DNA of 64,000 nucleotides from Vreelandella profundi (GCF_019722725.1 NZ_CP077941.1:1364001-1428000), one strand, 5' to 3'; counted from the stretch's first letter, positions 9,678 through 20,000 are shown. Program-made: numbers and translations. The notes: generated by a model from the sequence alone, not told the origin.

Positions 9678-10855
9678 GCAGACTTCAGCGTTTACGCGAT
9701 GCACTTACGACCCGCGATTTACCTTGCGATATTTGGCTGATTATCGCCGCCGTTGCTTTAGCGGGGCTGGGGTGGGTCATGGTCAGCTCAGCATCGATTG
9801 GTCTGTTGGAAGATACCTTTCATTACTCGCGTCAGCATGGCGTTTTTCTAGTGATCTCTATTGTCGCCTGTATCTTTATGCTCTGCGTGCCGCTTGAAGT
9901 TTGGCGCCAAAATGCCGCACTGATTCTGATGGCCAGTATTTTTCTGTTGATTCTGGTGCTGTTCGTTGGCCAAGAGATTAATGGCAGTAAGCGCTGGATT
10001 GCGCTGCCCGGGCCATTGCCTAGCTTGCAGGTCTCTGAGTTTGCCAAAATTGGGCTTATTTTCTATATGGCGGCGTTTATGTCGCGCTTTACTTATGATC
10101 TCCGTCAGCGGGCATTTAGCATGTGGCGCCCGCTGGCTGTGCTGGCGGCACCGGTTGGCCTGCTGTTTCTAGCCCCCGACTTTGGCGGCATGGTGGTGCT
10201 CTCTATTTGTGTCATCGGTATGCTGATGATGAGCGGAGCGTCGCTGGTATTGCTGGTTGGTAGTGGCGGGCTGCTCGGTTCCGGCGCTGTCATGATGGTG
10301 ATCATTGAACCCTACCGACTGGCGCGCTGGACCAGTTTTCTAGATCCTTGGGCGGATCAGTTCGCTACGGGCTATCAGTTGACTCAGGCGTTAATTGCGT
10401 TTGGTCGTGGCCATGTTACAGGCACTGGTTTGGGCAATAGTGTACAAAAGCTTCACTATCTGCCAGAGGCGCACACCGACTTTATTTTTGCCGTCATCGC
10501 TGAAGAGCTCGGCATGATTGGCGCCATTATTGTTGTCTTGCTGTTTACTGTTTTTATTGCCCGCGCTATGTGGGTCGGGCGGCGTGCTGAGCTAGCGGGC
10601 CATCTGTTTGGTGCCTATGTTAGTTACGGTATTGGCTTTGTCATAGCGGCTCAAGCATTTATCAATATTGCAGTGAGTTCAGGCTTGCTGCCTACCAAAG
10701 GGCTAACGCTGCCGCTGATAAGCTATGGCGGCTCAAGCCTGTTGGTAACCGGTATGATGGTGGGGCTACTGCTGCGCGTCGATGCCGAAACACGCCATCG
10801 TCCTCGGCGTGCGTCCACCCCTTATAAGCCGCGCCATGAGCCGCGTTTATCGTAG
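9674..10855 (+). CDS. ftsW: septal peptidoglycan polymerase FtsW
   Basis: FtsW is the SEDS-family glycosyltransferase that polymerises septal glycan strands as partner of FtsI. The 393-residue protein has about ten hydrophobic segments after a short cytoplasmic N-terminus. Typical SEDS motifs are present: the N-G-S-K-R-W-I segment, L-Q-V-S-E-F-A-K, A-P-D-F-G-G, and the C-terminal P-L-I-S-Y-G-G-S-S-L-L. ATG 9674 overlaps the murD stop and gives the family's usual N-terminus; an in-frame open stretch upstream belongs to murD coding sequence. murG follows after 18 bases. Confidence 0.96.
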   Translation: MSRLQRLRDALTTRDLPCDIWLIIAAVALAGLGWVMVSSASIGLLEDTFHYSRQHGVFLVISIVACIFMLCVPLEVWRQNAALILMASIFLLILVLFVGQEINGSKRWIALPGPLPSLQVSEFAKIGLIFYMAAFMSRFTYDLRQRAFSMWRPLAVLAAPVGLLFLAPDFGGMVVLSICVIGMLMMSGASLVLLVGSGGLLGSGAVMMVIIEPYRLARWTSFLDPWADQFATGYQLTQALIAFGRGHVTGTGLGNSVQKLHYLPEAHTDFIFAVIAEELGMIGAIIVVLLFTVFIARAMWVGRRAELAGHLFGAYVSYGIGFVIAAQAFINIAVSSGLLPTKGLTLPLISYGGSSLLVTGMMVGLLLRVDAETRHRPRRASTPYKPRHEPRLS

Positions 10856-10873
10856 GCATTTTAGGAGTTTAAT

Positions 10874-11971
10874 GTGACCACGAACGCACGTCGAAGAGTG
10901 CTGATTATGGCAGGTGGAACCGGTGGCCACGTGTTTCCAGCGCTTTCCCTCGCTCAGGCACTGCAAGTGCAGCAAGTAGACGTTGAGTGGCTAGGCAGCC
11001 CTAGGGGCATTGAAAATCGCCTTGTTCCTGAAGCGGGCATTACATTGCGCACCATTGCAGTAAGCGGACTACGTGGCAACGGGCTAGTGGGCTGGCTCAA
11101 GGCGCCGCTAAATCTTACCCGCGCCGTTTTACAGGCGCGTGCAGTTATTCGTGATTTTAAACCGCAAGTAGTGGTAGGGCTGGGCGGCTTTGCCAGCGGC
11201 CCCGGTGGGCTTGCGGCATGGCTAATGCGCATTCCACTGATTATTCATGAGCAGAATGCTGTGGCGGGGCTCACCAACCGCGTTTTATCACGCTTAGCCA
11301 AGCGCACCTTTGCGGCATTTCCGGAAGCTTTTGGCGCGCGAGCCGACGTTATAGGCAATCCGGTGCGTGACGATATTGCTAGCCTAGGCAGTGTGCCGCG
11401 TGATGTGGCTGAACTTTCCGCACGCCCTCTGCGGCTGTTGGTGGTAGGAGGCTCGCTTGGCGCGGTTGCCCTAAATGAGCGCTTGGCACCGGCCTTAGCA
11501 CAGCTGCCTGCAGAGCAACGTCCGCAGGTGCGCCATCAGGCAGGCAAAGGCCGCGACTCAGAGACAGCAGCGCTTTACCAGCAGCATGGTGTCGTCGCGG
11601 AGATCAGTGCGTTTATCGATGACATGGCTGCTGCCTATGATTGGGCTGATTTAGTCGTATGTCGTTCGGGCGCCTTAACGGTCGCTGAGCTGGCCGCGGC
11701 GGCCAAGCCAGCGCTGCTGGTGCCTTTTCCATTCGCGGTTGACGACCATCAGCGTATCAATGCCCAAGTGTTGGTAAACGCCGGTGCTGCACAGTGCGTT
11801 GTTCAGTCAGATTTGACCGTTGAGCGGTTAACCGATTTTTTAAATGAATTGCTCGTCCCAAATACCCTGGCAATGATGGCGTCTAAAGCACGCCAAGCCG
11901 CCCATTTAGACGCCACAGAGCGCTTGGCGGAAGGGTGTTTGGCGATGGTGTCGTTAGGAGACTACGCGTGA
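10874..11971 (+). CDS. murG: undecaprenyldiphospho-MurNAc-pentapeptide GlcNAc transferase MurG
   Basis: MurG adds GlcNAc to lipid I on the cytoplasmic membrane face, making lipid II. The 365-residue GT-B glycosyltransferase has the G-G-T-G-G-H loop at residues 14-19 and the [12 protein letters not shown] motif of the UDP-GlcNAc site. The start is GTG 10874, placed by TAGGAG at 10862-10867; an ATG two bases earlier is out of frame and stops at once. The last three bases overlap the murC GTG start. Confidence 0.96.
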   Translation: MTTNARRRVLIMAGGTGGHVFPALSLAQALQVQQVDVEWLGSPRGIENRLVPEAGITLRTIAVSGLRGNGLVGWLKAPLNLTRAVLQARAVIRDFKPQVVVGLGGFASGPGGLAAWLMRIPLIIHEQNAVAGLTNRVLSRLAKRTFAAFPEAFGARADVIGNPVRDDIASLGSVPRDVAELSARPLRLLVVGGSLGAVALNERLAPALAQLPAEQRPQVRHQAGKGRDSETAALYQQHGVVAEISAFIDDMAAAYDWADLVVCRSGALTVAELAAAAKPALLVPFPFAVDDHQRINAQVLVNAGAAQCVVQSDLTVERLTDFLNELLVPNTLAMMASKARQAAHLDATERLAEGCLAMVSLGDYA

Positions 11972-13437
11972 CCGATTTAATCAAGTCCATGACGCCCCAA
12001 CGTGGTTGTACAACCGCTCCGGGAATGCGCCGCATCCGGCGTATTCATTTCGTGGGCATCGGCGGTGTCGGCATGTGCGGTATCGCAGAGGTACTCGCCA
12101 ATCAGGGTTACACCGTTAGCGGCAGTGACATGAGCGCATCTTCCGCGGTAGAGCGCCTACGTCAGTGCGGTGTATGTGTCGAGATTGGCCATGCTGAAGC
12201 CCATGTTGATGGAGCGGACGTGGTGGTCGTATCAAGCGCCATTGATGATACAAACCCGGAAATTCGCTGGGCCCACGAGCACCGCGTGCCGGTCGTGCGC
12301 CGGGCAGAAATGCTGGCGGAGCTGATGCGTTTTCGACATGGCATTGCCGTTGCCGGTACTCATGGAAAAACGACGACGACCAGCTTAACGGCGACGCTGC
12401 TCGCCGAAGGTGGGCTCGACCCTACGTTTGTGATTGGTGGCAAGCTCACCAGCGCCGGTGCTAACGCACGCTTGGGCGCCGGTGATTACTTGGTTGCTGA
12501 AGCAGATGAGTCAGATGCCTCGTTTTTACATCTCCAGCCGATGGTATCCATTGTTACCAATATCGATGCTGATCATATGGCGACGTATGGCGGAGACTTC
12601 GAACGGCTGAAGAGCACCTTTATCGAGTTTCTGCACAACCTACCGTTTTATGGATTGGCTGTGCTTTGCATTGATGACCCGCACATTCGCGGCCTTTGTG
12701 AACAAGTGAAGCGCCAGTTCGTGACCTATGGGTTTGACAGCGATGCCGACTACCGCATTGTGGATTTTTCTCAGTGCGGTGGTGAGGTCACGTTTACTGC
12801 GCTGCGTCCGGGAGACGTTGCGCCGTTAACGGTACGTTTGGCGATGCCTGGGCGTCACAATGCACTGAATGCCATGGCGGCGATTGTCGTGGCCACCGAT
12901 GCAGGCGTCAGCGATGCCGCGATCTTAAGCGGTTTAGCCGGTTTTGCTGGGGTAGGGCGTCGCTTCCAAGTGCATGGCCATTTTCCTGCGCCAAAAGGCG
13001 GTGGCGACATCATGCTGGTAGATGACTACGGTCATCATCCGCGTGAAGTCGATATGGTGATTCAGGCCATTCGCGCTGGCTGGCCCGAGCGCCGCTTGGT
13101 AATGCTCTATCAGCCCCATCGCTATAGCCGGACCCGTGATTTGTACGAAGATTTTGTGCGGGTACTTTCCCAGGTCGATACGCTGGTGTTGCTTGATGTT
13201 TATAGTGCTGGTGAAGCTGTAATTCCCGGTGCAGAAGGGCGAACGCTGGCAGGGTCTATTCGCCAACGTGGCGAAGTAGACCCGCTATTTGTAGAGCATA
13301 AGCATGAGCTGCCGATGCTGCTCACCAACGTGCTACGCCCCGGTGATATTTTGATTACTCAGGGGGCCGGCGATGTGGGCGGAATTTCTCTTCGCCTGGC
13401 GCAGGCGCAGCTAGTGATGAATGAGGTAGAACTGTGA
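11968..13437 (+). CDS. murC: UDP-N-acetylmuramate:L-alanine ligase MurC
   Basis: MurC starts the peptide stem by adding L-alanine to UDP-MurNAc. GTG 11968 overlaps the murG stop and is preceded by TAGGAG, giving 489 residues. The N-terminal [10 protein letters not shown] motif and the ATP loop G-T-H-G-K at residues 130-134 are clear, with the D-D-Y-G-H-H-P motif in the C-terminal domain. The roughly 19 residues ahead of the first family motif are plausible but less certain; ATG 11989 is an alternative start. The stop overlaps the ddlB GTG. Confidence 0.96.
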   Translation: MTDLIKSMTPQRGCTTAPGMRRIRRIHFVGIGGVGMCGIAEVLANQGYTVSGSDMSASSAVERLRQCGVCVEIGHAEAHVDGADVVVVSSAIDDTNPEIRWAHEHRVPVVRRAEMLAELMRFRHGIAVAGTHGKTTTTSLTATLLAEGGLDPTFVIGGKLTSAGANARLGAGDYLVAEADESDASFLHLQPMVSIVTNIDADHMATYGGDFERLKSTFIEFLHNLPFYGLAVLCIDDPHIRGLCEQVKRQFVTYGFDSDADYRIVDFSQCGGEVTFTALRPGDVAPLTVRLAMPGRHNALNAMAAIVVATDAGVSDAAILSGLAGFAGVGRRFQVHGHFPAPKGGGDIMLVDDYGHHPREVDMVIQAIRAGWPERRLVMLYQPHRYSRTRDLYEDFVRVLSQVDTLVLLDVYSAGEAVIPGAEGRTLAGSIRQRGEVDPLFVEHKHELPMLLTNVLRPGDILITQGAGDVGGISLRLAQAQLVMNEVEL

Positions 13438-14375
13438 GCGTTGATGTGACCAATACACAATCATCTGAAAACGTCGTTGTGGTTTACGGCGGCACCTCTG
13501 CTGAGCGTGAGGTATCGCTCAAAAGCGGCACCGCGATTCTGGCGGCGCTCAAGCGTAAAGGCGTGGCGGTATGTGGCTATGATCTTCGCGATAAAGGCTT
13601 AGTCGGCTTGGAACAGCTGGCGCCTTCCGTGGTGTTTGTCGCTCTGCACGGACGCGGTGGAGAAGACGGAACGCTACAGGGCGCGTTGGAGTTGCTCAAT
13701 ATCCCATATACGGGCAGTGGTGTTCTTGCCTCTGCGCTGGGTATGGATAAGCAGCGCACTAAGCAAGTATGGCGCGCGGTGGGTCTGCCAACACCTGAAA
13801 GCATTATGCTGGATGCAAACTCTGACTGGTCTGCCGTGGTAGCTGAGCTTGGTTTGCCGCTGATTGTGAAGCCGGTGCATGAAGGCTCAACGCTGGGTAT
13901 TAGCATTGTGAAAAGTCAGGCAGCGCTGGAGGCGGCCTACCACGAAGCCGCGCAGTTCGATGCGCGCGTCATGGCGGAGCGTTTTGTCGTTGGGGATGAG
14001 TACACCGTCGCGCTGCTGGGCGATCAGGTGCTGCCGGCGATTCGCGTTGAGGTGCCGGGTGGATTTTACGACTACGAAGCCAAATATATCGCCAATACGA
14101 CGCAGTATCATCTGCCCTGTGGTTTGTCTGTTGAGCAAGAGAAATCACTTGCCGTGCTCTGCCAGCAGGCGTTTGCCGCTATTGGCTGTGAAGGCTGGGG
14201 GCGTGTTGACGTTATGCGCGACGGCGAAGGGCGCTTTTGGCTACTGGAAGTCAATACCGTGCCGGGTATGACCGATCATAGCCTGGTTCCTCAGGCGGCC
14301 GCTTACGCCGGAATTGAGTTTGATGATCTAGTGTTAAAAATACTTGATACCGCAAGCGAACAGTTCACATCATGA
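13434..14375 (+). CDS. ddlB: D-alanine:D-alanine ligase
   Basis: This enzyme makes the D-Ala-D-Ala used by MurF. The 313-residue ATP-grasp protein has the N-terminal [14 protein letters not shown] motif, [23 protein letters not shown] and the metal-site [11 protein letters not shown] 13434 overlaps the murC stop by 4 bases (GTGA). Location between murC and ftsQ identifies it as the DdlB copy. ftsQ starts 10 bases downstream. Confidence 0.96.
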   Translation: MSVDVTNTQSSENVVVVYGGTSAEREVSLKSGTAILAALKRKGVAVCGYDLRDKGLVGLEQLAPSVVFVALHGRGGEDGTLQGALELLNIPYTGSGVLASALGMDKQRTKQVWRAVGLPTPESIMLDANSDWSAVVAELGLPLIVKPVHEGSTLGISIVKSQAALEAAYHEAAQFDARVMAERFVVGDEYTVALLGDQVLPAIRVEVPGGFYDYEAKYIANTTQYHLPCGLSVEQEKSLAVLCQQAFAAIGCEGWGRVDVMRDGEGRFWLLEVNTVPGMTDHSLVPQAAAYAGIEFDDLVLKILDTASEQFTS

Positions 14376-14385
14376 AGAGTGCCTT

Positions 14386-15099
14386 ATGAAAAGGCGTAAT
14401 GCTTGGCTCGGGATTGTCCTGCTCGCTTTGCTCATGGGAGCCGGCGGGCGTGCGCTTTGGCTGTGGCTAGATCGCCCCATTGAGCGGGTATCTATTCGCG
14501 GCGAATGGGAGTACGTGAGCGCCGATTATTTGCGCACCCAGCTTGCTCCGCTGGTCGTGAACGCCACCTGGCTATCGGCAGACCTGGGTGAGCTTCGCGA
14601 TCAAGCGCTTAATATCGGCTGGTTGAACGAAGTACGTATTTCCCGTGAATGGCCCAATGCCTTAGTGTTTGAGCTGGTTGAGCAACAGCCCGTTGCACGT
14701 TGGAACGATGATTTTTTAGTTAATCCCGAGGGCGAGGCTTTTGCCTTTGCCCCGCTTTCTCCGCCGTCGGGGCTGCCTGATTTAGCGGGTCCTAACGGTA
14801 GCAGTGAAGAAGTATTGCGTTATTACCAGCGATTAAAGTCTCACTTTGCACAGCTATCGCTTGATCTTACGCAGCTGCGTTTAGAACCAAGGGGGGCTTG
14901 GCGACTTCAGTTAAATGACGGAGCTTGGGTAATGTTGGGGCGTCGGCAGCACGAAGTCCGCTTAGCTAGATTGTCTGCGTCATGGCAACGAGAGCTATAT
15001 TCTCTTGGTGACAAGATTCGATATATTGATCTTCGCTACCCTAATGGCGTTGCCGTTGCGTGGCATGGAGAAAGTGAATTTGAGGAGCCAGATGAGTAA
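14386..15099 (+). CDS. ftsQ: cell division protein FtsQ
   Basis: FtsQ is a bitopic divisome protein that bridges early and late division proteins through FtsB and FtsL. ATG 14386 gives 237 residues; an upstream in-frame start lies inside ddlB and is rejected. A single membrane span is at about residues 7-25, followed by a POTRA domain starting around I-E-R-V-S-I-R-G, then the FtsQ beta domain. At the very end, GAGGAG and an ATG overlap the stop codon and open a seven-codon frame (see the small ORF at 15092). Unlike the rest of the cluster, the next gene is 311 bases away. Confidence 0.92.
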   Translation: MKRRNAWLGIVLLALLMGAGGRALWLWLDRPIERVSIRGEWEYVSADYLRTQLAPLVVNATWLSADLGELRDQALNIGWLNEVRISREWPNALVFELVEQQPVARWNDDFLVNPEGEAFAFAPLSPPSGLPDLAGPNGSSEEVLRYYQRLKSHFAQLSLDLTQLRLEPRGAWRLQLNDGAWVMLGRRQHEVRLARLSASWQRELYSLGDKIRYIDLRYPNGVAVAWHGESEFEEPDE

Positions 15100-15115
15100 C
15101 AGTGCTACTACTTAG
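15092..15115 (+). other. seven-codon ORF overlapping the ftsQ stop, possible vestigial ftsA start
   Basis: An ATG at 15092 overlaps the ftsQ stop by 8 bases and is preceded by GAGGAG at 15082-15087, a strong ribosome-binding site at close spacing. It encodes M-S-N-S-A-T-T and then TAG. The ftsA product 300 bases on begins [10 protein letters not shown], so the small frame resembles a start of ftsA cut off from its gene. Whether it is translated or is only a relic is unknown. Confidence 0.35.
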
Positions 15116-15410
15116 TGCAAATAAGGTGTAAAAGTAAGTGGTTGCCATCGCTGAAAAGTCGATATTAGGCTTCATTTTGCTTTCAAAGCCTATTATTGTG
15201 TGTTTGTACTAGTCGTATTGCTACTATTGTTTCTATACTATGGGCCACGCGCTGGTTAAATAGTTTTTTAATTCGACTATTTGTACTTAGCAAGAGTTGA
15301 GAAACATCACTGATTATTTCGGGTTGTACGCCTTCAATGTTTAACGTTGGATTAAGCGCCTCCCTATTTATATTTACTTTTAAACATGACGCAAGGAGAT
15401 TCACCGACTC
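15100..15410 (+). promoter_or_regulatory. AT-rich ftsQ-ftsA intergenic region, probable ftsA-ftsZ promoter region
   Basis: This gap is clearly richer in A+T than its neighbours, in a cluster where all other junctions are short or overlapping. It holds an inverted repeat TAGGCTT...AAGCCTA (about 15167-15193), AAATAGT...ACTATTT near 15260, and a -10-like TATACT near 15236 without a convincing -35. An ATG-started minus-strand frame at 15183-15404 has no recognisable family. The likeliest role is to carry promoters for ftsA and ftsZ, but no single promoter is convincing by eye. Confidence 0.5.
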
Positions 15411-16700
15411 ATGGCAGGCTCACCCAACGCATCCAATATGGTGGTCGGGCTGGACATTGGAACGTCCAAGGTCGTCGCGATAGTCGGTCAACCTACCGAT
15501 GACGGCGGAATTGAAATTGCCGGTATTGGCTCGCATCCTTCGCGTGGCATGAAACGCGGCGTGGTGATCAATATTGAATCCACCGTACAGTCTATTCAGC
15601 GGGCAGTAGAAGAAGCTGAGTTAATGGCTGGCTGTGATATTCACTCGGTATATGTTGGCGTCGCGGGCAGCCATATTAGCTCAATGAACTCTGATGGCGT
15701 CGTAGCTATTAAAGAGCGTGAAGTAACCCCTTCAGATATTGAGCGTGTTATTGATTCGGCTCGTGCTCGTGCTATTTCAGAAGGGCAGCGTGTCCTTCAT
15801 GTCTTGCCTCAAGAATTTTCGATTGACACCCAAGGCGGCATTCGTGAGCCATTGGGGATGTCAGGCGTACGTTTAGAAGCGCAGGTACATTTGGTTACCG
15901 CGGCATTAAACGCGGTGCAGAATATTGAAAAATGTGTGCGGCGGTGTGGCTTGGAAGTTGACGCCATCATTTTAGAGCAGCTTGCCTCAAGCATGGCCGT
16001 GCTCACAGAAGATGAGCGCGAGCTAGGCGTATGCATGGTAGACATCGGCGGCGGCACTACCGATATGGCTATCTTTACCGAAGGTGCTATACGTCACACA
16101 GCGGTTATTCCTATTGCTGGCGACCAGGTCACCAACGATATTGCAATGGCGTTGCGTACGCCCACGCAGCATGCAGAAGAAATCAAAGTTAAATACGCTT
16201 GTGCGCTTACTCATTTAGCGGCAAGTGATGAAATGATTAAAGTTCCTAGCGTTGGCGATCGCGCTGCTCGTGATTTATCACGTCAGGCGCTGGCTGAAGT
16301 GGTAGAGCCACGTTACGAAGAGCTGTTTACGCTAATACGAGATGAATTACGTCGCAGTGGCTATGAGGATATGGTCGCTGCAGGGATAGTGCTTACCGGC
16401 GGTACTTCACGCATGGAAGGCGTTAGCGAATTGGCGGAAGAGATTTTCCATATGCCTGTTCGTATCGCTTGCCCTCAAAATGTAAAAGGTTTGGCGGATG
16501 TCGTCCGTAACCCGATTTATGCTACGGGTGTTGGCTTGCTGCACTATGCCTTGCAGGAAACGCGTCATGGGCAAGGCTTGAAAAGCCACGGGGGAGTTGT
16601 TGCAGCTCATAAAGGCCGCAACGAACTTGCCCGGCGTGATATCAAGGAAGACCATTCGACGCTGGCAAGATTTAAAGGCTGGTTCAAAGGAAATTTCTGA
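15411..16700 (+). CDS. ftsA: cell division protein FtsA
   Basis: FtsA is an actin-like ATPase that tethers FtsZ filaments to the inner membrane. The 429-residue protein has the N-terminal G-L-D-I-G-T-S-K-V phosphate-1 motif, the V-D-I-G-G-G-T-T-D phosphate-2 motif, and the adenosine motif L-T-G-G-T-S. The C-terminus ends in a basic amphipathic stretch ([12 protein letters not shown]), the expected membrane-targeting helix. AAGGAG lies 12 bases before the ATG, slightly distant. ftsZ starts 34 bases downstream. Confidence 0.97.
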   Translation: MAGSPNASNMVVGLDIGTSKVVAIVGQPTDDGGIEIAGIGSHPSRGMKRGVVINIESTVQSIQRAVEEAELMAGCDIHSVYVGVAGSHISSMNSDGVVAIKEREVTPSDIERVIDSARARAISEGQRVLHVLPQEFSIDTQGGIREPLGMSGVRLEAQVHLVTAALNAVQNIEKCVRRCGLEVDAIILEQLASSMAVLTEDERELGVCMVDIGGGTTDMAIFTEGAIRHTAVIPIAGDQVTNDIAMALRTPTQHAEEIKVKYACALTHLAASDEMIKVPSVGDRAARDLSRQALAEVVEPRYEELFTLIRDELRRSGYEDMVAAGIVLTGGTSRMEGVSELAEEIFHMPVRIACPQNVKGLADVVRNPIYATGVGLLHYALQETRHGQGLKSHGGVVAAHKGRNELARRDIKEDHSTLARFKGWFKGNF

Positions 16701-16734
16701 CAGGGCCGCAAGCGCGGTTCAGGAGACGGGGCTT

Positions 16735-17916
16735 ATGTTCGAATTGGTAGATAACGCACCCTCGAGCAGTGCGGTCATCAAAGTGGTGGGTGTTGGCGGC
16801 GGTGGCGGCAATGCTGTTAACCACATGGTCGAAAGCAATATTGAAGGCGTAGAATTTATTTGCGCCAATACTGACGCGCAGGCATTAAAGCGCGTGTCGG
16901 CTAAAACGGTATTGCAGCTAGGCAGTGAGATCACTAAAGGATTGGGTGCAGGTGCCAATCCTGAAGTGGGCCGGCAGGCGGCCATGGAAGACCGTGAGCG
17001 CATTGCTGAATTGCTAGTAGGCGCTGACATGGTGTTTATCACCGCCGGTATGGGCGGTGGTACCGGCACTGGCGGTGCGCCGGTAGTTGCACAGGTCGCC
17101 AAAGAGCTGGGAATACTCACCGTTGCGGTAGTAACGCGCCCCTTCCCCTTTGAAGGGCCGAAGCGTATGCGTGCAGCTGAAGAGGGTATGAAAGAACTCT
17201 CACAGCACGTTGACTCGTTGATTACGATCCCTAACGAAAAGCTGCTTTCAGTGCTGGGTAAAAATGCCACGCTGTTGACAGCGTTTAGCGCTGCTAACGA
17301 TGTGCTGCTGGGAGCGGTTCAGGGCATTGCCGAGCTGATCACTAGCCCAGGTATTATCAACGTCGACTTTGCAGATGTGCGTACGGTTATGTCCGAAATG
17401 GGCATGGCGATGATGGGTACCGGCGGCGCGACGGGTGAAAACCGTGCTCGTGAAGCGGCTGAAAAAGCTATCCGTAGCCCGCTATTGGAAGATATCGATC
17501 TTCATGGCGCGCGCGGCATTCTGGTTAACATCACTGCGGGTCCTGATCTGTCGATTGGTGAGTTCAATGATGTGGGCGCGACGGTGCAAGAATTTGCTTC
17601 TCCAGACGCTACCATTGTTGTGGGCACCTCTATTGATATGGAAATGTCCGATGAACTGCGTGTCACCGTTGTGGCTGCAGGCTTAGATGGCAATCACAAA
17701 GCTAAAACGGCTGCGCGTGAACCGGCACGTCGTTCGGCTGCAGAATCTTCATCTGACTATCGTAAGCTGCAACAGCCAACAGTGATGCGTCAGCAGGCGA
17801 CGGCACGCTCTGAAGCGCCGGAGGCCAACGCTAAACCCCGTTCTGAAAAGCGTCGGTCAACTGAAGCCGATGACTATCTGGACATCCCTGCGTTTCTACG
17901 CCGCCAGGCGGATTGA
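16735..17916 (+). CDS. ftsZ: cell division GTPase FtsZ
   Basis: FtsZ is the tubulin homologue that forms the Z ring at mid-cell. ATG 16735 is preceded by AGGAGA with an eight-base gap; the open frame upstream overlaps ftsA and is rejected. The 393-residue product has the tubulin signature G-G-G-T-G-T-G-G at residues 107-114, a GTPase core to about residue 320, a variable linker, and the conserved C-terminal peptide [11 protein letters not shown] that binds FtsA and ZipA. Confidence 0.98.
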   Translation: MFELVDNAPSSSAVIKVVGVGGGGGNAVNHMVESNIEGVEFICANTDAQALKRVSAKTVLQLGSEITKGLGAGANPEVGRQAAMEDRERIAELLVGADMVFITAGMGGGTGTGGAPVVAQVAKELGILTVAVVTRPFPFEGPKRMRAAEEGMKELSQHVDSLITIPNEKLLSVLGKNATLLTAFSAANDVLLGAVQGIAELITSPGIINVDFADVRTVMSEMGMAMMGTGGATGENRAREAAEKAIRSPLLEDIDLHGARGILVNITAGPDLSIGEFNDVGATVQEFASPDATIVVGTSIDMEMSDELRVTVVAAGLDGNHKAKTAAREPARRSAAESSSDYRKLQQPTVMRQQATARSEAPEANAKPRSEKRRSTEADDYLDIPAFLRRQAD

Positions 17917-17936
17917 TCCTCTTTATCAGGCAGGTG

Positions 17937-17985
17937 TTAACAGTGAGCAAGCGTTTTATTGGCTAAAACGCTCGCTTACTGTTAA
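17937..17985 (+). terminator. 22-bp hairpin between ftsZ and lpxC
   Basis: Arms 17937-17958 and 17964-17985 pair over 22 positions with one mismatch and one G-U pair, around a five-base loop TTGGC. A third ACTGTT copy at 17993-17998 could compete with the right arm. It starts 20 bases after the ftsZ stop. The sequence after it is not an immediate T-run (a six-T stretch comes about 22 bases later), so it may be an imperfect terminator or a stable 3'-end or leader structure. Confidence 0.55.
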
Positions 17986-18050
17986 AGTGAACACTGTTTG
18001 ATAACTTTTTTCCTGCGGTAATCACCGACATAAGAGTACGACTACTATCC

Positions 18051-18962
18051 ATGATCAGACAACGCACCCTTCAAAACGTCATTCGCGCTACCGGAGTGGG
18101 CCTGCATTCTGGCAAGAAAGTCCATCTGGCTTTGCGTCCGGCGCCAGCCAATACAGGGATTGTGTTTGTTAGAACCGATCTGGAACCCGCTGTGGACGTG
18201 CCCGCAAAAGCTGAGTTGGTAGAAGATACTCGGCTATGCACGGCGCTTTCGTATAACGGGGTTAAAGTAGCCACGGTTGAGCATCTAATGTCTGCCTTTG
18301 CAGGGCTCGGTATTGATAATGCTTACGTTGATGTTAGCGAGCCTGAAGTGCCTATTATGGATGGCAGCGCTAGCCCGTTCGTATTTTTGATTCAGTCAGC
18401 GGGTATTTTAGAGCAGGACGCCCCTAAGAAATTTATCCGTATCAAGCGTCGCGTTGCCGTCACCGATGGCGACAAAGAAGCCGTTTTTCTGCCCCATCAA
18501 GGGTTTAAGGTGTCGTTTGCGATTGACTTTGATCACCCCGTCTTTGAGCAGCAAAAGCAGACGGCGCTGATTGATTTTTCAACCACTTCTTTCGTTAAAG
18601 AAGTATCGCGTGCACGTACCTTTGGTTTTATGCGCGATTTAGAGTTTTTGCGCTCTAATAACCTTGCGCTAGGCGGCAGCCTAGATAATGCGATCGTGGT
18701 AGACGATTATCGCATTGTTAATGAAGGTGGCCTGCGTTACGAAGACGAGTTTGTTAAGCATAAGGTTTTAGACGCAATCGGTGATTTATATCAGCTGGGC
18801 TATAGCCTGATTGGTGAGTTCCGAGGCGTAAAATCAGGTCACGCGCTTAATAACCAGCTGTGTCGTGAGCTAATGGCGCAGCCAGATGCCTACGAAATTA
18901 TTACCTTTGAAGAAGAGAAGGCGATTGCCCCGATCTCTTATGCAGCCCCTGCTATGGCGTAA
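18051..18962 (+). CDS. lpxC: UDP-3-O-acyl-N-acetylglucosamine deacetylase LpxC
   Basis: LpxC catalyses the committed step of lipid A synthesis, a zinc-dependent deacetylation in the cytoplasm. The 303-residue protein begins M-I-R-Q-R-T-L and carries the zinc and catalytic motifs [17 protein letters not shown] and G-H-A-L-N-N. Length is normal. A 134-base gap with a strong hairpin separates it from ftsZ. In E. coli LpxC is degraded by FtsH through its C-terminus; here the C-terminus ends S-Y-A-A-P-A-M-A, also nonpolar. Confidence 0.97.
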   Translation: MIRQRTLQNVIRATGVGLHSGKKVHLALRPAPANTGIVFVRTDLEPAVDVPAKAELVEDTRLCTALSYNGVKVATVEHLMSAFAGLGIDNAYVDVSEPEVPIMDGSASPFVFLIQSAGILEQDAPKKFIRIKRRVAVTDGDKEAVFLPHQGFKVSFAIDFDHPVFEQQKQTALIDFSTTSFVKEVSRARTFGFMRDLEFLRSNNLALGGSLDNAIVVDDYRIVNEGGLRYEDEFVKHKVLDAIGDLYQLGYSLIGEFRGVKSGHALNNQLCRELMAQPDAYEIITFEEEKAIAPISYAAPAMA

Positions 18963-19000
18963 GGCAGTTATCAACTGTTGAATCGTTAGCTGTTAACTTT

Positions 19001-19028
19001 ATAAAGCACCACTTATGTGGTGCTTTAT
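19001..19028. terminator. bidirectional terminator between lpxC and dciA
   Basis: A perfect 12-bp stem ATAAAGCACCAC / GTGGTGCTTTAT closes a TTAT loop. It lies between the converging lpxC (plus) and dciA (minus) genes; the A/T-rich stem flanks can serve as a U-tract in both directions. Confidence 0.75.
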
Positions 19029-19075
19029 GCATTTCAGGATTGCTTAGAAAAGTAAATTTTCGTTCGAAAGGGCGG

Positions 19076-19540
19076 TTACTTGGTCGGTGGGCGGGCGTGC
19101 GAAGCAAGCCTTTCAAGTGCCCGCTTGAGTGCTGGGTTGGTGGTGTCTTCGGCGCACTCAGCCAATGTTTTGCCAGCATCTAATGACAGGATACGGGTAT
19201 TGCGGGCAGGGGCCACAATGGGGCGTACTGGGCGAACTTTAAACGTGAAGCCATTCACGCCTTCAAAGCCAGGCAGCTGGTGAAGCAGTTCTAGCAGGCG
19301 GCGCTGTTCGAAGCGCAGCCACGTCAGCCAGCTAGCTTGGCCGCTAATAACGGTTAGACGTCCATCGCGAAAGCCACCCACGAATATATGTTCGCGCATT
19401 TCTTCGGGTAAATGCGCGCGTAGGTGGCGCTGCGCCTGATCGATTAAGCGAGATAGGCGCATTAACTGGCTAATATCGCCGGACTTTGACAGCAGACGGG
19501 CGATGGGCTGTGCGTGAGAACGCTTAACCTTTATACTCAT
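19076..19540 (-). CDS. dciA: DciA-family (DUF721) helicase-loading protein
   Basis: DciA is the ancestral loader of the replicative helicase DnaB in bacteria that lack DnaC. The 154-residue, Arg-rich product has the DUF721 pattern: an N-terminal region with L-x-L-x-R-L-I, then H-L-P-E-E-M-R-E-H-I-F-V-G-G-F-R-D-G-R-L-T-V and S-A-S/W-L-T-W-L-R-F-E. The C-terminal tail is predicted to be flexible. The same gene lies between lpxC and secA in Pseudomonas, also reversed. It diverges from the small ORF upstream of secA. Confidence 0.88.
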   Translation of the reverse strand: MSIKVKRSHAQPIARLLSKSGDISQLMRLSRLIDQAQRHLRAHLPEEMREHIFVGGFRDGRLTVISGQASWLTWLRFEQRRLLELLHQLPGFEGVNGFTFKVRPVRPIVAPARNTRILSLDAGKTLAECAEDTTNPALKRALERLASHARPPTK

Positions 19541-19637
19541 ACACTTAATTCCTAGGTACCCCTAAATCGTCACATCGGCGGATTCAAGCCGATTACCCAT
19601 TTGCAGAGCCTACCACGCTCAGGAGCCGGTCTACAGC

Positions 19638-20000
19638 ATGTCGCCCACGCTTGAAGTACAAACTGCTTTGCCGCGGCGCCAACGCCGCTACGGTATAGCA
19701 CGTTGGTGGCTGGCTGGTTTGCTAGTAAGTTGCCTTCTGCCTGCGAGTTTAAGCCCCGCAGATGCTTTTCGCGGCGGTGAGCGCAACGTTGCTATCTGCT
19801 TTTGGGTGCCCGCTATTTTACGCGCCCAGTCGCACTGGGTTGCCAAAAGGCGCCGAGCGCTGCGCCGCTGGTCTCAGCATCGCCGTAGTGTTACGCCGAT
19901 ACGGGCGCGATTTAACTGGCTTCCCCCGCTAATAGCCCTCGTCGCGGCGCGCGATGTCTTGACCCAGCGCGGCCCGCCTTCCTATCGAGGCATTTGTTAA
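19638..20000 (+). CDS. small secretory-type ORF ending in Arg-Gly-Pro-Pro, candidate SecA-regulating arrest peptide
   Basis: I do not recognise a named family. The 120-residue product has a basic N-region (residues 13-22 rich in Arg), a hydrophobic segment W-W-L-A-G-L-L-V-S-C-L-L at 23-34, and a plausible signal-peptidase site after S-P-A-D-A (39-43). The rest is Arg/Trp-rich. It ends L-T-Q-R-G-P-P-S-Y-R-G-I-C, with R-G-P-P at 111-114. AGGAG at 19621-19625 is 12 bases before the ATG, rather far. The gene lies 91 bases upstream of secA, the position of secM in enterobacteria, and the C-terminal motif resembles the RAGP/RAPP class of ribosome arrest peptides. I infer a SecM-like secretion monitor; SecM's own spaced F, W and I residues are not seen. 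Confidence 0.6.
   Translation: MSPTLEVQTALPRRQRRYGIARWWLAGLLVSCLLPASLSPADAFRGGERNVAICFWVPAILRAQSHWVAKRRRALRRWSQHRRSVTPIRARFNWLPPLIALVAARDVLTQRGPPSYRGIC

Noticed and set aside
15183-15404. 73-codon minus-strand ORF in the ftsQ-ftsA gap
   Set aside because: AT-rich sequence with no family features or ribosome-binding site; considered as an inserted gene but not supported.
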